From NCBI GenBank assembly GCA_036563805.1, contig DATCLS010000005.1, positions 1 through 45,351 on the forward strand: a DNA stretch of 45,351 nucleotides. The letters run 5' to 3'. The position numbers and the translations under genes are program-made. Positions 23,687-31,210 of the stretch are shown here, piece after piece; position 1 is the stretch's first letter, and each line of letters begins with the position of its first letter. The notes under the pieces were generated by a model, which was not told the origin of the DNA, did no database searches, and was given only the letters and a program-made list of their open reading frames with translations. This DNA is from DATCLS01 sp036563805. GTDB taxonomy: Bacteria; Actinomycetota; Acidimicrobiia; Acidimicrobiales; VFJN01.

Positions 23687-25981
23687 ATGCCAACGCTCGG
23701 GTCAGCTCTCGCGAGTGCACGGGCCACCGGGGCGGGGCGGTTCGGCAGGCTCCTCGACGGCCCGACCCAACTCGACGTGTGCTTCTCGCCGCGGGCGCGA
23801 CGCCTGGGCGTCCTCTACGTTTGCCTCACCATTCCGTGGGTCACCGCGGTGTCGGCATGGGCGAGTGGGCCGCGCGCTTACATCCTCGTCTTCGTCATCC
23901 TGGCCAGCGGCTCCTTCACTACGCCGGCCCTGGTCGTCACCGCGATGGGCCTGCGCCGGGTGCCGGAGTCCGATCGGATCTGGGCCCGGTCGTGGTTCGC
24001 CGGCCTCGTCCTGACCTACGCGGCGGGCCTCGCCATGCTCGCCGGCCTGGCGACGGGCTGGCGGCTGGGCAACGCCTTCGGCGGGCCGCTCGTGATGGTC
24101 ATCTCGGGGCTCTACATCACGACGATCATGGGCATGGTCCGGTCGAGGTCAGGGCGCCTGGCCATGACGGTCGACGTGCTCGAGGGGGCCATGGCGCTGG
24201 TCGTCGTCATCGCGCCGTGCGTCCTGCTGTGGGGCGAGACCGTGCTGCACGCCGAGGCCGACTGGTTCGTGATCCCGGCCGCGCTGGCCCTGATCGCGGT
24301 CGTGGTCGGGGCGTACTGGTCGATCGTGCTGTACGTCCGGATGGGGCCGGGCGCCGGCGTGATCGGGCCCTTGGGCGTCGTGCTCACCCTGGTCGGCTCG
24401 GTGGACGCCGCCGCCCACGTCGCCCAGGGCGTCTCGGGCTTCACGCTGCCGGCGCCGCCGCTCATCGCCCTGCACGCCGTGTGCATGGCGATGCTGCTGC
24501 TGGTCCCGCTGCACCTGCCGCGCCGGCAGAGCTCCGGTCTCGACCGCCTCCCGCCGCAGGCCCAGGTCCGGGGTGGCGGCCTCGTGGCGCTGCTCACGCT
24601 GGTCGGCGTGCCCCTGCTGCTGGCCGCGGTCGCGTTCACGCCGGCCGACCAGGGCTGGGCGGTGCCGTTCGCACTGGGGGCCATGGGCCTGCTGCTGGTG
24701 CTCGGGGCGCTGCGCCACCTCGCCTCGGTGCGCGAGACCCGGCGCCTGTACCAGCAGGTCGAGCGGGCGTCGGCGGAGCGCCGGGCGCTGCTCGCCCGCC
24801 TCCTGCGCCGGGCCGACGAGGACCGGCACCGGGTGGCCGCCCAGCTCCACGAGCAGGCGGTGTCGGCGTACGCCTCGTTCGTGTCGTTCCTGCAGGCGTG
24901 CGGGCCCAACGGGCAGGCCGGGGCCACCGGCGCCGACCAGCACCAGCACCCGGCGGCCGGGCCGGGCGGCATCCCGTCGCCGCTGGCCAACGCCTCGACG
25001 CTGGTGCGTGACGACCTGGCCCGCCACGCGGACTCGCTCCGGCACCTGATGCTGGCCATCCAGCCGCTGGAGAGCGAGGGCGCCGGCGAGGGCGGCTCCG
25101 ACTCGCTGGCCGCCCCGATCCATGCCTACCTGGACAGCCTGTACGGCGACCGCCGCGCCCCACGCCTCACGGTCGAGGTGCAGGACGGGGTGGTGCTCGA
25201 CTGGATGACCGAGACGATCGCCCTGCGCATCATCCAGGAAGCGGTGCGCAACGTCTGGCGCCACAGCGAGGCCGACAACGTCGACGTGTGGATCGGACAG
25301 GTCGACGGCGCCGTCGAGCTGCGGATCACCGACGACGGCGTGGGCTTCGATCCCGACGCCGCCCTGTTCGAGTCGGGCATCGGGGCCATGCGGTCGTTCG
25401 CCGCCGTGCTGGGCGGCAGGGCGGCCGTGACCAGCGCCCCGGGGGAGGGCACGACGGTGACCGCCCGCCTCGGCGCGGCGCGGCCGGCGGCGCCCCCCGA
25501 CGGCGCGTGGGCCCGGACCGCCCGCCGGGTGAGCGGACGCGCCGGGCGGCCCGCCGGCCAGGCGGACGAGCGCGCCCGGGAGGAAGGCTCCGACGACGCT
25601 GCCGCCCGGCCCGGCGCCGCCGGCGCCGACGGGCGGTTCGACGCCGGCGGGTCGCCTGACGACGCATGCGGTGCCGACGAGTGGCGCGAGGCGGACGAAG
25701 CTCCCGGCGATGAAGCGGGCGAGGGGCCCAGCGCCGGCGGCTGGCGCCGGTCCGCCGACCGGGCCGGCGGAGGCGGCGACGGACGCGGCGCCGGCGTCCA
25801 AGGACCCGCCGGCGCCGACGAGACGCCCGACCGCGACGCGCCGCCCGCTCACGGGCGCGACGAGCCCGCCCCTGGCGCGACCGCCGACGGGCGGCCGCGC
25901 CTACGCCTCGTCTGGGGGCGTGGGGAGCGCCTGACGACCGGGGCGGGGGCGGGACCGGGCGGCGGGAGGTTCAGCCGATGA
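23687..25981 (+). CDS. Orphan membrane histidine kinase, NarX/DesK-like (HisKA_3 type)
   Basis: 764 residues. About nine hydrophobic segments occupy residues 40-345 (for example LGVLYVCLTIPWVTAVSAW). A short coiled coil (VRETRRLYQQVERASAERRA) follows, then a dimerisation box DEDRHRVAAQLHEQAVSAY with candidate phospho-acceptor His388. Classical HisKA_3 boxes read ELHD; here Asp is Glu. The ATPase domain has its N-box in IIQEAVRNVWRHSEADNV, the G1 box ITDDGVGFDP, and GIGAMRSFAAVLGG. The last ~160 residues are a Gly/Ala/Asp/Arg-rich disordered tail. Such kinases pair with NarL-type regulators, but none is adjacent, so its partner is unknown. The strong ribosome-binding site fixes the ATG. Confidence 0.9.
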   Translation: MPTLGSALASARATGAGRFGRLLDGPTQLDVCFSPRARRLGVLYVCLTIPWVTAVSAWASGPRAYILVFVILASGSFTTPALVVTAMGLRRVPESDRIWARSWFAGLVLTYAAGLAMLAGLATGWRLGNAFGGPLVMVISGLYITTIMGMVRSRSGRLAMTVDVLEGAMALVVVIAPCVLLWGETVLHAEADWFVIPAALALIAVVVGAYWSIVLYVRMGPGAGVIGPLGVVLTLVGSVDAAAHVAQGVSGFTLPAPPLIALHAVCMAMLLLVPLHLPRRQSSGLDRLPPQAQVRGGGLVALLTLVGVPLLLAAVAFTPADQGWAVPFALGAMGLLLVLGALRHLASVRETRRLYQQVERASAERRALLARLLRRADEDRHRVAAQLHEQAVSAYASFVSFLQACGPNGQAGATGADQHQHPAAGPGGIPSPLANASTLVRDDLARHADSLRHLMLAIQPLESEGAGEGGSDSLAAPIHAYLDSLYGDRRAPRLTVEVQDGVVLDWMTETIALRIIQEAVRNVWRHSEADNVDVWIGQVDGAVELRITDDGVGFDPDAALFESGIGAMRSFAAVLGGRAAVTSAPGEGTTVTARLGAARPAAPPDGAWARTARRVSGRAGRPAGQADERAREEGSDDAAARPGAAGADGRFDAGGSPDDACGADEWREADEAPGDEAGEGPSAGGWRRSADRAGGGGDGRGAGVQGPAGADETPDRDAPPAHGRDEPAPGATADGRPRLRLVWGRGERLTTGAGAGPGGGRFSR

Positions 25982-26021
25982 AGCCGATGAACGTGGCGAT
26001 CGACGCGCCGTCGATCGACGC

Positions 26022-26657
26022 TCAGTCGACGAACTTCGACGTGGCGTACTCGCAGGTGACCCGCCAGGCGGTCTCGGGATCGACCTGCCCGGCGAGGCAC
26101 AGCTCGACGTTCGCCAGGGCGAAGCCCAGCATGCCGGCGCTCGCGGCCACGACGTCGTCAGCGGGGCCCGACGTGGCCATGAGGGCCGCGAACTCGGACG
26201 CGATCTGGACGCGCGTGGCGATGGCCGACGCCTCGACGGTCTCGTCGTGAGCCACCCACGGGTCGCGGAACAGCAGGCGGTACGCCGACGGGTTCTCGTC
26301 GAAGAACCCGAACAGGGCGGCCAGCAGGTGCTCCATCCGCGTACGGGGCGAGAACGGCACCTTGGAGGCCTGCCGCAGCCGCTGCTGGAACTCGGCCAGC
26401 AGCTCCTGCATGACGCTGACGAACAGCTGGGGTCGGCCTTCAGGGAAGTAGTGGTAGAGCAGGCCCTTCGACACGCTCGCCGCGTTCGCGATCTCGGCGA
26501 GCCCCGAGTCGGCGTAACCCGAGTTGGCGAAGACTTCACGGGCCGTGGCGACGATCTCGGCGCGGCGGGCGCTCGGGTTCTTGCGCACCCGCTTGGGCCG
26601 GTCCGGCGGTCGACCGCTCGGCTCGTCGCCAGGCGCGCTGGCGGTAGCAGAACTCAT
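26022..26657 (-). CDS. TetR/AcrR-family transcriptional regulator
   Basis: 211 residues. After a basic disordered N-terminus (about 1-30), the helix-turn-helix reads SGLAEIANAASVSKGLLYHYF (about 51-71), the standard TetR recognition unit. A divergent all-helical ligand domain follows. The gene is divergent from the promoter and leader at 26745-27110 and could regulate that operon as well as itself. It ends 41 bp after the stop of the kinase gene, tail to tail. The ligand is unknown. Confidence 0.92.
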   Translation of the reverse strand: MSSATASAPGDEPSGRPPDRPKRVRKNPSARRAEIVATAREVFANSGYADSGLAEIANAASVSKGLLYHYFPEGRPQLFVSVMQELLAEFQQRLRQASKVPFSPRTRMEHLLAALFGFFDENPSAYRLLFRDPWVAHDETVEASAIATRVQIASEFAALMATSGPADDVVAASAGMLGFALANVELCLAGQVDPETAWRVTCEYATSKFVD

Positions 26658-26744
26658 TGCTCAAGGATAATCGATGTCACTTGTCGGCAGCAAGGCACCT
26701 GCCAATACCTCTCCGCTTTATTGACAGATTAGTCGAGAAATCCC

Positions 26745-26773
26745 TTGACATTGACGTCCAGGCGCCAAATACT
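26745..26773 (+). promoter_or_regulatory. Strong sigma-70/sigma-A-type promoter
   Basis: A perfect TTGACA (26745-26750), a 17-bp spacer and AATACT (26768-26773), which keeps the key A2 and T6 of the -10 box. Transcription should start near 26780 and read through a ~330-nt leader to the GTG at 27111. A second TTGACA at 26721 has no matching -10. Confidence 0.7.
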
Positions 26774-26889
26774 GGTTACTGGTCGACGGAGCAGCGTTGG
26801 CCAGGTACATAGTTGGACCTGCGGTGACCGGCAGTGACGGTGTTCCACCTCGCCCCGCTGACGGCGTCGACAGGCCGACGAGCAGAGAA

Positions 26890-27110
26890 GGCACTGAGGT
26901 CACCCGCGCCGGTGGATTCGTCGACTGGGGAGCGCCGCCGGCCGGGTGACGCCAGACCCCCCTCAGCTGCCCGGTCGTCACCTCCTGTCTGCCCACCTGA
27001 CGGGAAAGGACGGTGGGCGATCGGCGTCCGGGCAGCTAGGGGGGACCTCTGCGGGGTTCCGGTCAGGGAGGTGAGCCCCGCGTCGCCAGAGTCCGATCAG
27101 AGGGGGGACC
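26890..27110 (+). ncRNA. Highly structured 5' leader (candidate cis-regulatory RNA)
   Basis: Three helices can be drawn. First, GTCACCCG (26899-26906) pairs with CGGGTGAC (26943-26950). Second, CCCCCCTC plus AGCTGCCCGG (26957-26974) pairs with CCGGGCAGCT, then A, then GGGGGG (27028-27044), 10 bp perfect plus about 7 more beyond a 1-nt bulge; it encloses GCCCACC (26991-26997) paired with GGTGGGC (27012-27018). Third, GCGGGG (27051-27056) pairs with CCCCGC (27076-27081). The ribosome-binding site AGAGGGGGGACC directly precedes the GTG at 27111. The layout resembles a riboswitch or attenuator, but it matches no riboswitch class recognised here. Confidence 0.5.
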
Positions 27111-27332
27111 GTGACAGGAAGCGTCGTCGATCCGGCCAGGTTGCCGCGCCGTGCGAACACGGTCATCGTCGGCAGCCTCGAGCTGACGCCGGACCCGCAG
27201 GTGCGGGGCGCCGGCCAGCGGGTGCCGGTCGATGCCGCTCGCGGGACCCTCGACGGCTGCGGTGCACCCACGGCCAGCGCGGTCCTGACCGCCGCTGCGA
27301 CCGCGTTGGCCAGCCGCTCCAGCCGTCGGTGA
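27111..27332 (+). CDS. Small protein of unknown function, first gene of the PPTase operon
   Basis: 73 residues from a GTG with the very strong ribosome-binding site AGAGGGGGGACC. It reads NTVIVGSLELTPDPQVRG followed by an Ala/Thr-rich helix (TASAVLTAAATALASR). No family is recognised. The stop overlaps the next GTG by 4 nt (GTGA, 27329-27332). An alternative is that this and the next gene were one reading frame split by a 1-nt loss near 27315-27320, since the join ASRLQPSVTLVMPV would read smoothly. The operon's tight overlaps favour two genes, but the point is open. Confidence 0.55.
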   Translation: MTGSVVDPARLPRRANTVIVGSLELTPDPQVRGAGQRVPVDAARGTLDGCGAPTASAVLTAAATALASRSSRR

Positions 27333-28246
27333 CCCTGGTGATGCCGGTGACCCGACTGACCGCGAGGACGACCGGTCCGGCGTCGGCGACGAGGCCGAAC
27401 CGACCGGTCGCCGCCCCCGCTCCGCCGGGGGGCGCGCCGCTGGGGGGCGCGCCCCTGGCGGGCGCACCGGTGGCGATCATCGGTGCGGCGTCGCGGCCGG
27501 CCGGCCATGTCGGCCCGGAGGGCCGGGCCGGGGCGGCGGGCACGGCGAGCGCGACGAGAACCGCGCCCGCCGCCAGCCCGGCGGATCCGGCGAGCCCGGC
27601 CGGTGCCGTGCGCGACGCCCTCCTCGCCGCCGGCGCGGCCGTGGCGGGGATCGCACCCGGCACGCCGATCCCCGCCGGCACCAGGTGGGTCGTGGACGTC
27701 GTGGACCTCACCGGCCCGCAGTGCGCGGGTCTCCACGGCGGTGGGCGCGAGCCGGGGCTGGGGCCCGACTCGGTCATCGTCGTGTTGGGGGATGAGGCCA
27801 CGGCCGGCGGGCGGAACATCGGGACCAGGGCGGCCTCCGCCTTGGCGCGGGCGGTCGGGTGCGAGGTCGAGCTGGTCGGTGTGCCCGACCCGGCCGACGA
27901 CGCGTGCCACCTCGCCGGACGGGGCGCCGTTGCCGCCCCCGTCGGGCAGGCGATACTCGGTCGGGGCGAGCTGGGGCGTCCCGGCGAGATCGCTGTGGAG
28001 CACGACCGCACCCTCGCAGCTCGTGAGGTCTGCCGCACGCTGGCCGACCTGTCCGAGCACGCCGCCTTCGCCGGCTACCGCGCCCCTCATGCACGGGACG
28101 CGGCGGCGCTGGCGGCCGCGATCTACGCCATCCACGCGCGCCGGGGCCGGCTCGCCGGCGTCGTGCGCGTGGCGGCAGCAGGCCCGGGAGCCGGAGCCGG
28201 CCGGGCCGCCGCCGTCCATCCGGCTCCGCCCAGCGAGGTCGCCTAG
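27329..28246 (+). CDS. Ketoreductase-like fragment protein in the PPTase operon
   Basis: 305 residues. After a Pro/Ala/Gly-rich N-terminal third, the sequence resembles the structural half of a polyketide or PUFA-synthase ketoreductase: TRWVVDVVDLTG, PDSVIVVLGDEA, ALARAVGCEVELVGVPDP, then RDAAALAAAIYAIHARRGRL with GVVRVAA, which parallels the DxxxALxxxIDxxxARHGRLDGVVHxAG segment of type-I KR domains. No TGxxxGxG nucleotide motif and no catalytic YxxxN are present, and the protein ends just after the GVV..AA strand, so activity is doubtful. It overlaps the PPTase start by 1 nt. The assignment is by eye and moderate at best. Confidence 0.55.
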   Translation: MTLVMPVTRLTARTTGPASATRPNRPVAAPAPPGGAPLGGAPLAGAPVAIIGAASRPAGHVGPEGRAGAAGTASATRTAPAASPADPASPAGAVRDALLAAGAAVAGIAPGTPIPAGTRWVVDVVDLTGPQCAGLHGGGREPGLGPDSVIVVLGDEATAGGRNIGTRAASALARAVGCEVELVGVPDPADDACHLAGRGAVAAPVGQAILGRGELGRPGEIAVEHDRTLAAREVCRTLADLSEHAAFAGYRAPHARDAAALAAAIYAIHARRGRLAGVVRVAAAGPGAGAGRAAAVHPAPPSEVA

Positions 28247-29202
28247 TGACGGGGGCGGGCGCGACCTGTGCGGTGCGGGCGGTGCGGCGCGACGGCTACT
28301 GGCTCGTCCGCGCCGACGGCGGAGGCACCGCGGACCCGGCGCTGACCCGACCGGCCGGACAGCCGGGCCCGGCGGGACGGGCCGGCGCCGCGGGCCCGGC
28401 GGTTGGCCGGGAACCGGACGCAGGCGCCGGTGCGCGGGCAGAGCGGGCGCTGGCCGAGCGGTACCTTGCCGGCCTCGAGTGGGAGCGGTACCGCACGCTG
28501 GCCGGGCCGGCTCGGCGGGACTGGCTGCTCGGGCGCGTCGCCGTGAAGGACGCCGTGTGCGACTGGCTCGGCGACCGCGGCGCCGGACGCCTCCACCCGA
28601 CCGAGGTGCGGGTGTGGAACGAGCCCAGCGGCCGGCCCGGCGTCACGGTCCCGGGCGGGGAGCGGCTGGCGGTGTCGATCGCCCACCGGGCCGGCGTGGC
28701 GGTGGCCACGGTGGCCGACGCCGGCGACCCCGACGCCGGCCCGGCAGCCGGGGCCGGGGCGGCGGGTGTCGCTGGGGTGGCTGATATGGGGGGCGCGGGC
28801 CGGCCGGTGTGCCCCGTGGTCGGGGCCGGGGCCGACGGCGGCATCGAGCCGGGCCGACCCGAGGCGGGCGGCGCCGGTACGGCTGGCGCCGCGGGCACGG
28901 TCGGCATCGACGTCGAGCTGATCGAGTCCCGCAGCGCCACCTTCGTGGGCTTGATGATGGCGGAGGGCGAGCGTCGGCTGGGGGAGGGGCGCCCGGCCGA
29001 CGAGTGGGTCACGGCGGCTTGGGCGGCGAAGGAGGCGGTGGCCAAGGCGGCCGGCACCGGCCTCCAGGGCCGGCCCAAGGACTGGGTCGTGGAGGCGGCG
29101 GACGGCGACTGGCTGCTGGTCGCCGGCAACTGGGTCCGCACGGCCCGCGAGGGCGACCACGTGGTCGCCGTGGTCGCGCGCCGCGGGCCGGCGCCCGCGT
29201 GA
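28246..29202 (+). CDS. 4'-phosphopantetheinyl transferase, Sfp type
   Basis: 318 residues. PPTases move phosphopantetheine from CoA to a serine on carrier proteins of fatty acid, polyketide or peptide synthases. The Mg-binding GIDVE (220-224; Asp222, Glu224) and WAAKEAVAKAAG (259-270; Lys262, Glu263) motifs are present, and SIAHRAGVAVA gives the SxSH-like strand. A ~55-residue Gly/Ala-rich insert precedes the GIDVE motif, so it is longer than the usual 220-250. The GTG overlaps the upstream TAG by one base, and the stop overlaps the next GTG by 4 nt. No carrier-protein synthase lies in the window, so the substrate must be encoded elsewhere. Confidence 0.93.
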   Translation: MTGAGATCAVRAVRRDGYWLVRADGGGTADPALTRPAGQPGPAGRAGAAGPAVGREPDAGAGARAERALAERYLAGLEWERYRTLAGPARRDWLLGRVAVKDAVCDWLGDRGAGRLHPTEVRVWNEPSGRPGVTVPGGERLAVSIAHRAGVAVATVADAGDPDAGPAAGAGAAGVAGVADMGGAGRPVCPVVGAGADGGIEPGRPEAGGAGTAGAAGTVGIDVELIESRSATFVGLMMAEGERRLGEGRPADEWVTAAWAAKEAVAKAAGTGLQGRPKDWVVEAADGDWLLVAGNWVRTAREGDHVVAVVARRGPAPA

Positions 29203-30398
29203 CCGGGGCGAACGCAGGACCGGCCGACGCGGCGGGCAACGGCGCGGAGGCGGCGGCCGCCGCCCTGCGGACCGCGGCCCGCACGATGCTCGGCCGCGAC
29301 GTCGAGCTCGCCGGGCCGCCGCAGGTCAGCGTCCGCGACGGGTGGGGCGCCTTCCGGTGCGCGTTGGCGCCCACGGACGCCGCCGCGGCCAGGCCGCCCT
29401 GGGACGGCCCGCTGATCGTCCGCCTGGCCCCGCCGCCGGCGACCGGCACGGGCGGAGCCGGCCCCACGGGCGTCGGCCCCACGGCCGCCGGCCAGGCCGG
29501 CTCCACGGAGGTAGCCGGCCCCGTCGGCCCGGTGACCCCGCCCGCCGGCTCGGCGGGCCCACTCGCCAACCCCACGCCCCCCACCGCACCGACCCCCGCG
29601 GCCGCGCTCGCCCACGAGGCGGCCTGGCACGCGCTGGGTGCCGCCCACGGCCTCGAAGTGCCCACCGTGGTGGCCGAGGTGCCGGGCGACGCCGGCCCGA
29701 GCGCCCTCGTGCTGGCGACCGGGCACGAGCGCTCGCTGCTGGAGTGCGTGAACGAGTCGCGGCCCAGCGTCCCCAGGGTGGCGGCGCTGATGGGCGACCT
29801 GCACGCCCGGCTCCACGCCCTGCCGGTCGACGGCGCGCCGCCGGTCGCGCAGCCGCGGCCGCTCGACGCCCTCGACGACCTGCTGGTGGCCAGCGGCATC
29901 GCCGGTGGGCACTTCTCGGCCGAGCTCGACAACCTGCGGCGCCGCCAGCCTCCGCCGGCGCCGCCGGTGGTGTGCCACCGGCGGTTCGAGCTCACGTCCG
30001 TGCGCCTCGACCCCACCGACCCGGGGCGGACGGCCACGGTCGTCGACTGGTCGGCCGCCGGCCTGGGCGAGCGCGAGTACGACGTGGCCCACACGCTGAT
30101 GGCGTTCTGGTCGCTGCCCTACCTGGCCGCCGGCCGGGCCCGCCGCCGGGCCCTGCGGACCGTGCGCGACGCCCTGATCGACGGCTACCGGTCGGCCTAC
30201 GAGCACCGGGCGCCGCTGGACGAGTCGCGGCTGCGCTTCTGGGAGGCGTTCCACGCCCTCTCGTGGTCGGCCCGGATGGCCGCCGGCGACGGCACCTCGA
30301 CGACCGACCCCTGGGACCCGATCGGCGCCGTCACGTTCCGCGACTCGTACCGCAAAGACCTGACCCGCCGCTTCGTGGGCCTCACTCGGGGTCAATGA
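29199..30398 (+). CDS. Aminoglycoside-phosphotransferase-fold protein lacking catalytic residues (predicted pseudokinase)
   Basis: 399 residues. The APH-like fold is suggested by a nucleotide-lobe segment (LIVRLAPPP), EAAWHALGAAHGLEVPTVVAEV, MGDLHARLHAL and VVDWSAAGLGEREYDVAHTLMAFW, where Asp283 sits in the DFG-equivalent metal site. The Brenner motif, normally HGDxxxxN, reads HRRFELTS at 260-267: the catalytic Asp is Arg262 and the metal-binding Asn is Ser267. Phosphotransfer is therefore unlikely, and nucleotide or metabolite binding may remain. A Gly/Thr/Pro-rich insert occupies about 75-130. It is translationally coupled to the PPTase by GTGA. A partner or regulatory role is inferred. Confidence 0.78.
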   Translation: MTGANAGPADAAGNGAEAAAAALRTAARTMLGRDVELAGPPQVSVRDGWGAFRCALAPTDAAAARPPWDGPLIVRLAPPPATGTGGAGPTGVGPTAAGQAGSTEVAGPVGPVTPPAGSAGPLANPTPPTAPTPAAALAHEAAWHALGAAHGLEVPTVVAEVPGDAGPSALVLATGHERSLLECVNESRPSVPRVAALMGDLHARLHALPVDGAPPVAQPRPLDALDDLLVASGIAGGHFSAELDNLRRRQPPPAPPVVCHRRFELTSVRLDPTDPGRTATVVDWSAAGLGEREYDVAHTLMAFWSLPYLAAGRARRRALRTVRDALIDGYRSAYEHRAPLDESRLRFWEAFHALSWSARMAAGDGTSTTDPWDPIGAVTFRDSYRKDLTRRFVGLTRGQ

Positions 30399-30460
30399 AG
30401 GGCGCCTGACTCGCGGACCGGGCCAACTCACGAGCCGTCCCAATCCAGCGAGACGCGAGG

Positions 30461-30502
30461 ACGGGGCGGTGCGAGAGTCGGGGAACTCTCACGCCACCCC
30501 GT
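30461..30502. terminator. Long bidirectional hairpin between convergent operons
   Basis: ACGGGGCGGTGCGAGAGT (30461-30478) pairs with ACTCTCACGCCACCCCGT (30485-30502) over 18 positions with two mismatches and one G-U, around a 6-nt loop. It lies 63 nt after the APH-fold gene and 74 nt after the stop of the convergent TetR gene. The A/T-rich stretch TCATTATAGATAC follows. It is a good candidate for stopping transcription from both sides. Confidence 0.65.
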
Positions 30503-30575
30503 CGCTACTTACCGTCATTATAGATACGGGTTCACCGGCGTGCCAGCGATACTGGCGCCTGAATTGGTCGCTCCG

Positions 30576-31208
30576 TCAGTAGGCAGCTGAGAGGCTGGCG
30601 CCGGAGTCGGCGGCAAGCGGGTCGGTCAGCCCGTGCGTCAGGTGCTCGAACGCCTCGTCGAGCACGTCGGCCAGCGGCCCCGGCCGGTCGCGCTCGTACC
30701 AGACCGCGATCGCCACCCGGATGGCGCCCAGCGCGGTCGCCACCGCCAGCGCCGGGTAGATGTCGAGGTTGGGATCGAGCCCGGTGCGGCGGGCGATCTC
30801 CTCGACCAGGTTGCGCTCGACCTCGGCGTAGCCGGCGGCGTGGCGGGCTGCCAGCGCCGGGTACCGCTGGAACAGGTTGCGCCGCCGCATCAGGTCGTCG
30901 GCCGACGCCTCGAGCCGCTCGGTGGCGGCTCGAGCCGCGGCGTGCAGGGCCTCGAGCGGGGGCTCGCCCTCGGGCCGAGCGACCAGGTCAGCCAGCAGCT
31001 CGGACGAGTGGGCCGGCGCGATGCCGGCGATGGCGTCCTCCTTGGAGGAGAAGTAGTTGAAGAACGTGCGGGGCGAGACGCCGGCCGCCTCGGCGATGGC
31101 CTCGACGGTGACGCCGTCGGGCCCCATCTCGTCGGCCAGCCGCAGCGCCGCCGACGACAGCGCCCTGCGGGTCTCGGCCTTCTTTCGTTCCCTCAGGCCC
31201 TCACTCAT
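30576..31208 (-). CDS. TetR/AcrR-family regulator of the adjacent MFS exporter
   Basis: 210 residues. It begins MSEGLRERKKAETRRALSSAA, with the helix-turn-helix VEAIAEAAGVSPRTFFNYFSSKEDAI at about 34-59. The C-terminal domain resembles MftR/AcrR-like drug regulators. The start lies 2 nt after the MFS stop, so both are translated from one transcript, a common layout in which the repressor follows the pump it controls. The proposed binding site is the inverted repeat at 33042-33056 in front of the MFS gene. Confidence 0.93.
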   Translation of the reverse strand: MSEGLRERKKAETRRALSSAALRLADEMGPDGVTVEAIAEAAGVSPRTFFNYFSSKEDAIAGIAPAHSSELLADLVARPEGEPPLEALHAAARAATERLEASADDLMRRRNLFQRYPALAARHAAGYAEVERNLVEEIARRTGLDPNLDIYPALAVATALGAIRVAIAVWYERDRPGPLADVLDEAFEHLTHGLTDPLAADSGASLSAAY

Positions 31209-31210
31209 GC

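Larger units (their letters stand above)
26658..27110. other. Intergenic regulatory region between TetR gene and the PPTase operon
   Basis: A 453-bp gap with no gene. Positions 26658-26780 are A/T-rich relative to the surroundings and hold a strong forward promoter (26745-26773). Positions 26890-27085 have unusually strong self-complementarity (listed separately). The minus-strand TetR promoter must also lie in 26660-26740, but no clear box pair can be named. Confidence 0.7.

Noticed and set aside
20151..23720. Very long minus-strand open frame (1,189 codons) opposite the giant gene, and similar long antisense frames at 2499-4679, 6568-9126 and 17124-19055
   Set aside because: They lie antisense to well-supported genes and are Arg/Gly/Ala/Pro-rich with no family motifs. 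Long antisense frames are expected in very GC-rich genes.
26890..27110. Known riboswitch (guanidine-I, cobalamin, c-di-AMP, ZTP) in the leader
   Set aside because: Short local similarities were noticed, but none of the conserved cores could be aligned over their length.
26834..27328. Upstream extension of the ketoreductase-like frame
   Set aside because: It runs through the structured leader and the first operon gene, is Arg-rich, and has no ribosome-binding site; the GTG at 27329 with GTGA overlap is a better start.
26022..31208. Assigning one of the TetR proteins here as regulator of the P450/LLM operator
   Set aside because: No TetR gene is adjacent to the operators, and sequence alone does not link any of the three to them.
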